DNA from: Flavobacterium litorale
GTDB taxonomy: Bacteria; Bacteroidota; Bacteroidia; Flavobacteriales; Flavobacteriaceae
Assembly: GCF_019613795.1 (NCBI RefSeq)
Contig: NZ_CP080429.1
Location: forward strand, 649,501 to 713,500
DNA length: 64,000 nucleotides
Direction: 5' to 3'
The notes beneath the pieces were generated by a model. That model had not been told where the DNA came from, did not search any database, and saw nothing but the letters and a program-made list of their open reading frames with translations. Below are positions 44,810 to 52,774 of this stretch, in pieces. A program made the translations under genes and the position numbers. The first letter of the stretch is position 1; every line of letters starts with the position of its first letter.

Positions 44810-45361
44810 TTACGTTAGATAAGGCGTATAGGCTATCAGAAGCTCCCATTTACCATTTACTCTATGATACACCAAAGTGTACCCGTACATATCAGACATT
44901 TCCATATTAAATAAAACATTTAAATTTATAACAGCATACTCGCCATTGTCGGAAAATAGAGGTGGACTCATAGTTAAATAAGCATCAGCTTTCTGGTGTT
45001 CATGTATAGAAACCCGCTCCACTTTATCATAATCTTCAATAATTTCTAGCTTTCGCTTTATTGCTTTATCTTTAAAATGTTTACGTTCCCATTTGGTAAC
45101 TTGCTTTCCTAAAAAAGTAAATTTATGGTTTCTTAAATCAATGGTAAAATCTGCTGTAAAACCATCATAATAGTCTCGTATAACCATAAATGTAGGTTCT
45201 TCAATAAGCCTAAATTTTTCATAGTCTTTAATGTGTTCGAGGGCAAGTTGGGCTATCTCGTAATTTTCCACAACCTTATTCTCTTTTTTAGTACTAGAAC
45301 AACCTAGTACAACAGTACCGACAAAGAAAAATAGTGTTATATGTTTTATTTTATTTAGCAC
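44810..45361 (-). CDS. lipoprotein, immunity-like paralogue 2
   Basis: The 183-residue lipoprotein starts at GTG (VLNKIKHITLFFFVG) with lipobox VLGC. It is about 80 percent identical by eye to the next gene upstream (45377-45931) over its whole length, with differences concentrated in the middle (VERVSIHEHQKADA against VPKVSFHHPEKSDP) and near NVLFNMEMSDMYG. A 33-base segment around its start (AATTTAAATTACGTTAGATA) repeats at 45359-45392, showing a recent tandem duplication. Function unknown; possible immunity protein of the locus. Confidence 0.7.
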   Translation of the reverse strand: MLNKIKHITLFFFVGTVVLGCSSTKKENKVVENYEIAQLALEHIKDYEKFRLIEEPTFMVIRDYYDGFTADFTIDLRNHKFTFLGKQVTKWERKHFKDKAIKRKLEIIEDYDKVERVSIHEHQKADAYLTMSPPLFSDNGEYAVINLNVLFNMEMSDMYGYTLVYHRVNGKWELLIAYTPYLT

Positions 45362-45376
45362 TTAAAGCAATTTAAA

Positions 45377-45931
45377 TTACGTTAGATAAGGCTCATAGGC
45401 TACAAAAAGCTCCCATTTACCATTTACTCTACGATACACCAAAGTATATCCAATCATATTAGAAATTTCCAAATTAGAAAGTACATTCAAATTTATAACG
45501 GCATACTCACCATTATCCGAAAATAGTGGAGGACTCATGGTTAAATAAGGGTCTGACTTTTCAGGATGGTGAAAAGAAACCTTTGGTACTTTTTCAAAAT
45601 CTTCAATAATTTCTAGCTTACGCTTTATTGCTTTATCTTTAAAGTGTTTTCGCTCCCATTTGGTAACCTGCTTACCTAAAAAAGTAAATTTATGGTCTGT
45701 TAAATCGATTGTAAAATCTGCTGTAAAACCATCGTAATAGTCTCGTATAACCATAAATGTCGGTTCTTCGATAAGCCTAAATTTTTCATAGTTTTCAATA
45801 TATTTAAGTGCAAGTTGGGCTATCTCATAATTTTCCGCAACTTTATTCTCTTTTTTAGTACTAGAACAGCCTAGTACAATAATGCTTACAAAGAAAAGTA
45901 GTGTTATATGTTTTATTGTGTTTAGTTGCAT
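45377..45931 (-). CDS. lipoprotein, immunity-like paralogue 1
   Basis: The 184-residue lipoprotein (ATG; lipobox IVLGC) is the first of three tandem paralogues. The mature protein begins with an Asn/Lys linker, then YEIAQLALKYIENYEKF, a conserved FTADFTIDLTDHKFTFLG, and a beta-rich end SPPLFSDNGEYAVINLNV and GKWELFVAYEPYLT. Its ATG overlaps, by 10 bases, the end of a frame without start codon (45922-46146), a coupling typical of a toxin tail followed by its immunity gene. Periplasm-facing lipoprotein by signal. Function inferred from context only. Confidence 0.7.
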   Translation of the reverse strand: MQLNTIKHITLLFFVSIIVLGCSSTKKENKVAENYEIAQLALKYIENYEKFRLIEEPTFMVIRDYYDGFTADFTIDLTDHKFTFLGKQVTKWERKHFKDKAIKRKLEIIEDFEKVPKVSFHHPEKSDPYLTMSPPLFSDNGEYAVINLNVLSNLEISNMIGYTLVYRRVNGKWELFVAYEPYLT

Positions 45932-46146
45932 GAGTTACTATTTGATGATGGAGTTTTTCCGTTAAATTCTTCGTTTAATTGTTCCGCTTTTATCCTATTT
46001 TTAATTGATTCGCGATTGGCATTACTGGGGACTAACTCCAAAAATACTGGATTAGTTATATCTTGATCGTTACTATCTTTTATTTCTGCTAAACCTTTCC
46101 ATGCTATTTCATCGTATAAAAATCTTGGACACTTATATCTATAAGT
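45922..46146 (-). pseudogene. ORF without start codon, possible displaced protein C-terminus
   Basis: Directly after the stop codon of the membrane protein gene (46147) the same frame stays open for about 75 codons (KCPRFLYDEIAWKGLAEIK, later NPVFLELVPSNANRESIKNR, then PSSNSNSCN) and ends inside the next gene's start. There is no ATG, GTG or TTG in it. The composition is protein-like. It may be a remnant of a larger gene, or a displaced toxin tail whose partner is the following lipoprotein. The other lipoproteins of this island also end in cysteine-containing tails (ELCCN, CAGAC). Confidence 0.4.
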
Positions 46147-46629
46147 TTAATTTAAAAAACTCCTTGCTACTCTTACTACTATAAAATGGATTACAAAAAT
46201 AATAAATACCAAAGCTATGGCTAACCATTCTCTTTTAATACTAGCCCGTTCTTTTATTACTGTGTATCTTCTAAATATTGTAATTACAATAAGATGAATT
46301 AAAGCCGCTACGAATGCATAAGCTCCATAGACTCCCCATAAGGCATCAGCAAAAATAAGTATATAAAAAATAAGTGATATTACTAACAATATATATAACA
46401 ACCACTTAGATAAGGTAAGGGTTTTATTAGCTATATCTTTGTATAGAATGTAAATGTAACTGAAAAAAAAGATTGAACAGTATGAACATAGATTGATTAA
46501 AAGAAACCACTGGTTAAGTTTAAAAGGTATTTTCAAAAAATCTCCTATAAAAAACGTGATAATAAAGGCTAGCAACGATACAGTTACTAACCCTAAAAGT
46601 AATTTATTAAAATTAATATTTTTCATCAT
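46147..46629 (-). CDS. membrane protein with five predicted helices, 160 aa
   Basis: The product is almost entirely hydrophobic: segments at about residues 9-30, 40-62, 72-95, 100-118 and 136-154, separated by short charged loops (KDIANKTLTLSKW, RRYTVIKERASIKREW). It may start at the first or second of two adjacent Met codons. The gene follows the 615-aa lipoprotein by 8 bases, so the two are probably cotranscribed. A small polytopic protein right after a large secreted protein of unknown function could be its immunity partner. No family recognised. Confidence 0.65.
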   Translation of the reverse strand: MMKNINFNKLLLGLVTVSLLAFIITFFIGDFLKIPFKLNQWFLLINLCSYCSIFFFSYIYILYKDIANKTLTLSKWLLYILLVISLIFYILIFADALWGVYGAYAFVAALIHLIVITIFRRYTVIKERASIKREWLAIALVFIIFVIHFIVVRVARSFLN

Positions 46630-46637
46630 ATAACGAT

Positions 46638-48485
46638 TTAGTTACAGCATAGTTCACTCATTGGTATTTCGCCTATTAGTACTCTTCGAACTTGACTCCA
46701 TGCTGGTCGAAACGTTATTGGAGGAGTCATACTAGGATCTTCTGCAGTCCCCGAATTATTTTCTACAAATTGGTAGACCCCACTTCTTAAACTTCCCCAT
46801 AGCGCATCAGGTGCATCAAAAGCACTACCTGTAATTGTAGTGTTTTCGGCAAATAACGATTCTAAACTATCTGTCATCCTATCCATACCTCTTGTATAAA
46901 ATGTATATGATCCATCATTATTTTCAATAAGACCAAATTCCCTATTGCCACTTACGGGGTGAATTCCGTCATTTCCTTGCCCAGGGAACCATGGTACCTC
47001 AATAGTTGTAAATATCCAGCTATCATCTTCAGATTTAGAACAGATTACTGAGCCATCTCCTGCTGGAGGAGCAATATTAATATGAATGATAGCCTTAAGC
47101 GGGTTAGAAGAATTCCATATTTGATTTTCATTATAACCCGTTATCGTTGAAGGACTAAAACTACTTATGGATGTATCTAAGAAATCATTAATATTTAAAC
47201 GGATATGATTTAAAAATTCTTTAGGTGTAAAGGTAGTACCTGTTACTGAATTAATTGGTAGCGTAGATATATTTACAGAAAAGAAATCCATATTAACCAC
47301 AGCTCCTTTTCCATCTTTTACACGCTGAATAGCATAATCTCCAAAATTATCGTTATCTAATTGCTCTATCTTATTTACAACACTTGTTGGTATTGTATAG
47401 TTCATTAAATCAAACCATGGCTGCAAATCAAGATCCGATTTACCTAATAATGCAGTAGGATTTGTTTCAATTTCTTTTAACAAGTTAATCCAATTTTCAG
47501 CAAACTGTTTACTTTCATTACTCCAATTCTCATTCGTTAAATAATCTACTATAGCATCATAAGCCCCTTGGTTGGCAGTAGCCCATTGTTGTTGTTCAGG
47601 CTTCAGCCCAAAGAAAAATTGGTTACTTGGGTTAGCCACTACTAAGGGTTGTGTTATTAGTGTTTGCCCTTGTATTAAGCCATAGTTGGCATCGGGTTCT
47701 CCGCCTCCTGTGCCGCCATCGTTGCCACTTCCGCCTGTACCACCGCCTGTGTTTCCGCCTCCGTCTCCAGAGCCACCTCCACCAGTATTGCCTCCTCCAG
47801 TGTCGCCTCCGCTTCCGCCATTACCACTTCCGCCTTCATCGCAGCCTATATAGGTATAGGTTAATGTGGTGGGTTGTAGTACAATGTCGCTACCACCTAC
47901 TTGGCAATCGGGATGCCCGGGTCCGTGGGGGTTTCCTGCTTCGCATTGCCATTGAAATTCGTAGTTTTGTGTTACATTAAAACAGTTTATGTTTATTAGT
48001 CCTGCTCCGTTTCCTGCCAATAGCGGGGTTACTTGGGTATTGGCTAGTATAGTTTCAGTAGGTAATTGGTGTAGGTTGCTGAGTTCTCGTTGTGTAAATA
48101 GGTATTTAAAGTGGTATTTGTTGTAGCTACCATCGGGGTTGGATTCTAATACTATGTTTTCGGTTTCGTTGTCTTTGCTGTTGGCTCTATCAGTAACAAA
48201 GGTTAGGGTGTGTTTTCCGTTGTATTCGGCATAGAGTGCATCTTCGTCTTTAATATCCAAACCTGCTAAGGAGGAGGCTGCTATGCTTTGTTTTGCGCGT
48301 GCTAGCTCTTCATCTATAAGGGCGGGGTTGGGGTAGTTGTGTTTTTCGAGCTTTTTGTAAATTACGTTATTTGTGGTGCCTGATTTTTGTTGGTAGGCTG
48401 TGGGGGCTTCATCGTTATCTGATGAACAGGAGAATAACGATAACAACAGTACACACAACAGAGCGGGTAGTGTGAATTGCTTCAT
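46638..48485 (-). CDS. large lipoprotein, polymorphic-toxin-like architecture
   Basis: The 615-residue product has lipobox LLSLFSC (Cys near 20), an N-terminal domain (about 21-205) with Cys-containing NINCFNVTQNYEFQWQC, a glycine-rich hinge (about 208-265, runs of GGSG, GGGNTGGG), then a helical segment WSNESKQFAENWINLL, and a C-terminal domain (about 380-615; GNREFGLIENNDGSYTFYTRG, ALWGSLRSGVYQFV) ending SELCCN. Signal, constant domain, hinge and a distinct end is the layout of Bacteroidetes polymorphic toxins, but I cannot assign the end domain. The promoter and signal peptide are nearly identical to those of the gene at 49156-49833. Confidence 0.7.
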   Translation of the reverse strand: MKQFTLPALLCVLLLSLFSCSSDNDEAPTAYQQKSGTTNNVIYKKLEKHNYPNPALIDEELARAKQSIAASSLAGLDIKDEDALYAEYNGKHTLTFVTDRANSKDNETENIVLESNPDGSYNKYHFKYLFTQRELSNLHQLPTETILANTQVTPLLAGNGAGLININCFNVTQNYEFQWQCEAGNPHGPGHPDCQVGGSDIVLQPTTLTYTYIGCDEGGSGNGGSGGDTGGGNTGGGGSGDGGGNTGGGTGGSGNDGGTGGGEPDANYGLIQGQTLITQPLVVANPSNQFFFGLKPEQQQWATANQGAYDAIVDYLTNENWSNESKQFAENWINLLKEIETNPTALLGKSDLDLQPWFDLMNYTIPTSVVNKIEQLDNDNFGDYAIQRVKDGKGAVVNMDFFSVNISTLPINSVTGTTFTPKEFLNHIRLNINDFLDTSISSFSPSTITGYNENQIWNSSNPLKAIIHINIAPPAGDGSVICSKSEDDSWIFTTIEVPWFPGQGNDGIHPVSGNREFGLIENNDGSYTFYTRGMDRMTDSLESLFAENTTITGSAFDAPDALWGSLRSGVYQFVENNSGTAEDPSMTPPITFRPAWSQVRRVLIGEIPMSELCCN

Positions 48486-48628
48486 AATGTTTAAAATTTT
48501 AAAGTTGGTTAATTAATAACGGTTAAATTGGGTAAATATTTTGGTTGCAAGTACACTAACATTTTAACCAAAAAAAATACCCATTAATGGGTATTTTTTT
48601 ATTTAACTTATTTATATAAAGAAAGTTA
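48465..48628 (-). repeat. duplicated terminator-promoter-leader block, copy A
   Basis: About 160 bases are nearly identical to 49812-49976. The block runs from the start of one lipoprotein signal peptide (MKQFTLP) through the promoter region and a terminator palindrome to a 24-base AT-rich segment ending at 48628. It precedes the 615-aa lipoprotein. Confidence 0.85.
48577..48600 (-). terminator. palindromic terminator of the 48633 gene
   Basis: AATACCC-ATTAAT-GGGTATT flanked by A and T runs. On the minus strand it follows the 168-aa protein gene and sits just upstream of the next promoter. Confidence 0.65.
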
Positions 48629-48632
48629 ATGA

Positions 48633-49139
48633 TTAGTATTTTAAACTATCATCCATTACATCATAAATACTAGGTTTGCTAGGCAATGTAATCTCTTTTA
48701 TTTGTTCTATATTAGCCTTAGCTATAAACTGATAGAGTTTTTCATAGCTTTTTTGAGTCTTTTCTAACAATACTTCTGTTGACTTGTAAAACTTCAACGC
48801 TTCTTCTACAGATTTAAAATCGGTTTTTTTTATGTTTTCCTCAAGCCATTTCTTTCTATATTCCTCAATAGACAATTCTTCTATTTTTTTCCCATTAGCT
48901 AAATATTCATCTAGCTTTTCTTGGGGAAACATTTGAAGACCATTCAATTTCTGAACCATCACTTTAATATTCTTTTTGTATTGAATATAGTTATCTGTCT
49001 GTATCATTTCCAGATACTGTTGTTTTGCAATTTGCAATTCCGATTCAGAAAGACCTTTGCCTATAGAGTCTTGAGCAATATCAACTGACTGCGCATTTAA
49101 AGTTATGGCAAAGAAAAAAAACAGAACTAAATACTTCAT
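48633..49139 (-). CDS. secreted protein, diverged paralogue of the preceding lipoprotein, 168 aa
   Basis: The ATG at 49139 is chosen because it gives a clean signal peptide (MKYLVLFFFFAITLNAQS); a longer frame would overlap the upstream gene. No lipobox is present. Its body (LQIAKQQYLEMIQTDNYIQYK, VQKLNGLQMFPQEKL, KSVEEALKFYKSTEVLLEK) aligns with the upstream lipoprotein (TAKQFYVDMMATQEYTDYKSAL, FSSIAEFETIYDDTTNKLSK), so the two are tandem paralogues that differ in localisation signal and C-terminus. All-helical; function unknown. A neutralising partner of the lipoprotein is one possibility. Confidence 0.65.
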   Translation of the reverse strand: MKYLVLFFFFAITLNAQSVDIAQDSIGKGLSESELQIAKQQYLEMIQTDNYIQYKKNIKVMVQKLNGLQMFPQEKLDEYLANGKKIEELSIEEYRKKWLEENIKKTDFKSVEEALKFYKSTEVLLEKTQKSYEKLYQFIAKANIEQIKEITLPSKPSIYDVMDDSLKY

Positions 49140-49155
49140 TCTAAAAAAATATTTA

Positions 49156-49833
49156 TTAACAAGCACCTGCACAGGCATTAAAGTCTAGAGCTATTTCTAT
49201 ATAAGCATTTTCATAATTTGCTTCAACTGCTACGGTATACCCAAAATCTCCTGACAATGCTGCAAGCTGTAAATTTTGAGTATACTGAGTCTCTAATTCG
49301 TCGAGTTGAGCATCAGTAGTGTCTATACAGTTATCCAAACAAGTATCAGTGTTTGAAGGATAGTCTACAGTATGATTAGCAAATTCAGGCTCGAGAACTT
49401 CTCCTACTTGAATAAGATCTGCATTTCCAATAAAATCATAAAGATCAATGTTTGCTGATATCATTTTACTGAGCTTATTTGTTGTGTCATCGTAGATAGT
49501 TTCAAACTCGGCAATACTACTAAAACCTGTTTTGTTAAGATTATTGTTTATCCAACTCATCCACTCGGCTTTATTTGTAGCTCTAACTTCATTCAATAAC
49601 AATTTACCTGTAAAAGTAGCTAATGCACTTTTATAATCCGTATACTCTTGTGTTGCCATCATATCAACATAAAATTGTTTAGCCGTTGCTAAATCAATTT
49701 TATTAGATTTTTTTAACTGAAAATTAGATGTATTGGCAGTAGTTTCAGTTGTCGTATCGTTGTTGTCTGTTGAACAAGAAAAAAACGATAATGTCAGTAC
49801 GCATAAAAGCGTAGGTAGTGTGAATTGCTTCAT
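49156..49833 (-). CDS. helical lipoprotein with cysteine-rich C-terminus
   Basis: The 225-residue product has lipobox SFFSC (Cys near 20) and a Thr/Asn/Asp linker, then a helical domain (about 45-155; DLATAKQFYVDMMATQEYTDY, AEWMSWINNNLNKTGF). The C-terminal 65 residues contain CLDNCIDTTDAQLDELETQY and end in FNACAGAC, giving four cysteines suited to disulfides. The first 24 residues and the promoter are nearly identical to the 615-aa lipoprotein gene, while the rest is unrelated. Family unknown. Confidence 0.7.
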   Translation of the reverse strand: MKQFTLPTLLCVLTLSFFSCSTDNNDTTTETTANTSNFQLKKSNKIDLATAKQFYVDMMATQEYTDYKSALATFTGKLLLNEVRATNKAEWMSWINNNLNKTGFSSIAEFETIYDDTTNKLSKMISANIDLYDFIGNADLIQVGEVLEPEFANHTVDYPSNTDTCLDNCIDTTDAQLDELETQYTQNLQLAALSGDFGYTVAVEANYENAYIEIALDFNACAGAC

Positions 49834-49976
49834 AATGTTTAAAATTTTAAAGTTGGTTAATTAATAACGGTTAAAATGGGTTAATATTTTGGTTGCAAGT
49901 ACACTAACATTTTGCACAAAAAAAATACCCATTAATGGGTATTTTTTTATTTAACTTATTTATATAAAGAAAGTTA
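49812..49976 (-). repeat. duplicated terminator-promoter-leader block, copy B
   Basis: Counterpart of 48465-48628. Its outer limit is exactly the base before the pyk stop codon (49977), so the block appears to derive from the pyk 3' flank plus the lipoprotein gene start. Confidence 0.85.
49921..49948 (-). terminator. palindromic terminator of pyk
   Basis: Same AATACCC-ATTAAT-GGGTATT palindrome as at 48577, located 33 bases after the pyk stop on the minus strand. Confidence 0.7.
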
Positions 49977-51407
49977 CTATTCTATTTCGCTAACACGTAG
50001 TGTGTTTACCATACCTTTGTTTACTACGGGCATTGCTGCAAGGTTTATTAGCATATCGCCTTTTTCTACAAAGCCTTTTTCGCGGGCTATGGCGTTAACA
50101 TCTTCTACGGTTTCATCGGTACTACGGAACTCATCATAATAAAAGGCATTTACGCCCCATAGCAAACTCATTTGGGTTAGTATGGCTTTGTTGGATGTAA
50201 ATACCAATACGTGTGCTTGTGGTCGCCATGCCGATATTTGGAATGCGGTATAGCCACTATTGGTTAGTGTGCTAATGGCTTTTGCCCTAATATCGTTTGC
50301 CATTTGGGCAGCGTGGTAACAAATGGATTTGGTAATAAAGCGTTTGGTACGCACGTGGGGTACATTTTGTGGTACACTAATCATGGGCGAATCTTCTACC
50401 GCCTCAATAATCTGCGTCATGGTTTCTATTACCTGTACAGGATAATTTCCTACGGATGTTTCGCCCGATAGCATTACGGCATCTGCCCCATCCATAACCG
50501 AGTTGGCTACATCGTTTACCTCTGCTCGTGTTGGTGTTAGGCTTGTAATCATTGTTTCCATCATTTGGGTGGCAATAATTACAGGTATGCGTGCTGTTTT
50601 GGCACGGTTTACCAGCTTTTTTTGTATTAGTGGTACTTCTTGTGCGGGTACTTCTACACCAAGGTCGCCCCTAGCTACCATAAGCCCATCACAATAGGCA
50701 ACAATTTTATCAATATTTTCTACTGCCTCTGGTTTTTCTATTTTGGCAATAATCGGAATTTTATGGTCGGAGTGTTCCGCAATAAGGTCTTGCAACTCCA
50801 TAAGGTCTTCTGGCGTTCGTACAAACGATAGTGCAATCCAGTCTACACGCTCCTTAACCGCAAATATGGCATCCTTAACATCTTTTTGGGTAAGGGCGGG
50901 TAACGATACTTTTGTGTTGGGTAGGTTTACGCCTTTTTTAGATTTTAACGGACCGCCTTGTATTACTTTGGCTTTTACCTCGGTGGTTTTGTTGGTTTCA
51001 ATTACCTCAAAAATAAGTTTACCATCGTCTAGCAAAATACGCTCGCCTGCATTTACATCGTTAGGGAATTCTTTATAATTCATATATACCCTATCGGCAG
51101 TACCTGGTTCATCTTCGGCGGTTTGGAATGTTATTACATCGCCAGGGGCTACTACTACATCATTCTTCATTACACCTACGCGTAGTTTAGGCCCCTGCAG
51201 GTCGCCAAGTATAGAGGTGTTATAGCCGTACTCGTCGTTTAAGGCTCGTATTATTTTTATGCGCTCGGTTACATCGGTATAATCGGCATGTGAAAAGTTG
51301 ATTCTGAATACGTTTACACCAGCATCAATCATTGCTTTGATTGTTTCCTTAGTACTACAAGCAGGACCTAGTGTAGCTACAACTTTGGTTTTTTTTCTTG
51401 TTGGCAT
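49977..51407 (-). CDS. pyk: pyruvate kinase
   Basis: This 476-residue glycolytic enzyme converts phosphoenolpyruvate and ADP to pyruvate and ATP. Landmarks: TKVVATLGPACSTKETI and FRINFSHADY at the N-terminus, the active-site signature IPIIAKIEKPEAVENID (Lys in the centre), MVARGDLGVEVP, VIIATQMMETMI and DAVMLSGETSVGNYPVQ. The C-terminal domain is present and of normal length. It follows the IPExxxVDY gene by 6 bases and is probably cotranscribed with it. Confidence 0.97.
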   Translation of the reverse strand: MPTRKKTKVVATLGPACSTKETIKAMIDAGVNVFRINFSHADYTDVTERIKIIRALNDEYGYNTSILGDLQGPKLRVGVMKNDVVVAPGDVITFQTAEDEPGTADRVYMNYKEFPNDVNAGERILLDDGKLIFEVIETNKTTEVKAKVIQGGPLKSKKGVNLPNTKVSLPALTQKDVKDAIFAVKERVDWIALSFVRTPEDLMELQDLIAEHSDHKIPIIAKIEKPEAVENIDKIVAYCDGLMVARGDLGVEVPAQEVPLIQKKLVNRAKTARIPVIIATQMMETMITSLTPTRAEVNDVANSVMDGADAVMLSGETSVGNYPVQVIETMTQIIEAVEDSPMISVPQNVPHVRTKRFITKSICYHAAQMANDIRAKAISTLTNSGYTAFQISAWRPQAHVLVFTSNKAILTQMSLLWGVNAFYYDEFRSTDETVEDVNAIAREKGFVEKGDMLINLAAMPVVNKGMVNTLRVSEIE

Positions 51408-51413
51408 ATTTTA

Positions 51414-51908
51414 TTAAAAAATTAGATTGTTTTTAGATTTGAGTTTATCGTGATCAATTGTGTAGGCAGTGGTTATGTGCTTAATACCCAGTAATTGGTT
51501 TACTACGGCATTGGGCTTAAAGGACGAGGGTACATTTTCTACTTTAAGTATATAATCTACCTTTTTTAATTCGGGTAACAGGCTACTGCTTGCTGTTATA
51601 GCTATTTCGGCTTCGCTAAATAAAGATGCGTTACTGGTACTGGTTGTTTTTGTAATGGCTCGGGTAGTTTTGTTTTGTATAAAATCCCAAACAACTCCTG
51701 TATCAGCATCTTCAAAAAAAAATCTGGAAAAGCAGCCTTCTGCTTTGGCAGATGTTACGCTAATATCTTTAGTGCTTTTTTCGAGCAGTATTTGTAACGT
51801 TTGGTTTATAAAATAGGCAAGCCTGTAATCTTCTGTAGAAGAATGAATGGCAATTAATTCATAATCAATCGTTACAAAATCGTCGATTTGTATTTTGTGA
51901 ATAGCCAT
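51414..51908 (-). CDS. IPExxxVDY family protein
   Basis: This 164-residue protein belongs to a small Bacteroidetes family named for a motif that here reads LPELKKVDY (about residues 119-127). No membrane helix or signal. The family usually lies next to pyruvate kinase and rnc, as it does here, but its function is not known. Start MAIHKIQIDDFVTIDYELI fits family members. Confidence 0.88.
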   Translation of the reverse strand: MAIHKIQIDDFVTIDYELIAIHSSTEDYRLAYFINQTLQILLEKSTKDISVTSAKAEGCFSRFFFEDADTGVVWDFIQNKTTRAITKTTSTSNASLFSEAEIAITASSSLLPELKKVDYILKVENVPSSFKPNAVVNQLLGIKHITTAYTIDHDKLKSKNNLIF

Positions 51909-52021
51909 TTACGTCCAAATAAGCCGTAAATATAGCACTTATAAGTCATAAAAAACAGGCGAAAAATTTAAGTTTACGATAAATTAATCACGAAAACGTT
52001 TTAGTAAAGTGGTATTCTGCC

Positions 52022-52768
52022 TTATTTTATGTTAATTTTTTCCTGAAGTGCAAAATAGGCGCGTTGCGATGCTTTTTCTTCTGATTTTTTTTTGGATGTG
52101 GCTCGGGCTTTTGCTATTACATTGCCATCTATTTTTAGGCGTACACCAAAGTATTTTTGCCCTTCTACGCCGTTATCTTCGTACACTTCAAAATGAAATT
52201 TCTTTTTCTCCTTTTGGCACCACTCTATTAGCAAACTTTTGTAGCTAATAACCTTGCCCTCTAGCCGTGCTATATCTACGTAGGGGCCTATAACTTTTTT
52301 ATGTATAAATTTTTCGCAGTAAGTAAAGCCTCTATCCAGGTAAATAGCGCCTATAAATGCCTCAAAAAGGTTGCCGTGTATGTTTTCGCCAAAGTGTTGC
52401 GGTGCAACATTGCTCTCTACCCAACTTATTAAATCAAGGTCGCGCCCAAGCTCATTTAAATGTTCACGGCTTACTATTTTAGAGCGCATTTTGGTTAAGT
52501 AACCCTCATCGCCCGTTGGGGCTTCGGTAAACAAATGGGCTGCTATTACCGAGCCTAACATGGCATCGCCTAAAAACTCTAAACGCTCATAATTTATGGG
52601 ATTACCTTGTGCATCGGTTTTGTTGGACGAACGATGGGTAAATGCCCTACGGTAGTGGGATAGTGCAATAGGTTTAAAGCCAAGCAGCTTTTTCATTTCG
52701 TCAAAAAAAATCCCGTCTTTTTCGTTAGAAGGACGGGATTTGTTGAATATTTTTTTAATTACACCCAT
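52022..52768 (-). CDS. rnc: ribonuclease III
   Basis: This 248-residue endonuclease cuts double-stranded RNA in rRNA processing and RNA turnover. The signature ERLEFLGDAMLG lies near residues 60-71 and the second catalytic segment is LFEAFIGAIYLD (Asp/Glu). A C-terminal double-stranded RNA-binding domain follows (about 175-245; YKSLLIEWCQ, KKKSEEKASQRAYFAL). It starts 6 bases after fabF in a fabF-rnc order that is standard in this phylum. Confidence 0.96.
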   Translation of the reverse strand: MGVIKKIFNKSRPSNEKDGIFFDEMKKLLGFKPIALSHYRRAFTHRSSNKTDAQGNPINYERLEFLGDAMLGSVIAAHLFTEAPTGDEGYLTKMRSKIVSREHLNELGRDLDLISWVESNVAPQHFGENIHGNLFEAFIGAIYLDRGFTYCEKFIHKKVIGPYVDIARLEGKVISYKSLLIEWCQKEKKKFHFEVYEDNGVEGQKYFGVRLKIDGNVIAKARATSKKKSEEKASQRAYFALQEKINIK

Positions 52769-52774
52769 ACCGTT

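Noticed and set aside
47651..47980. His/Arg-rich plus-strand frame opposite the glycine-rich hinge
   Set aside because: Antisense artefact of the GGSG-coding repeats in the 615-aa lipoprotein.
1696..49976. Insertion sequence or prophage behind the accessory genes
   Set aside because: No transposase, integrase, phage structural gene or clear direct-repeat target sites were seen anywhere in the window.
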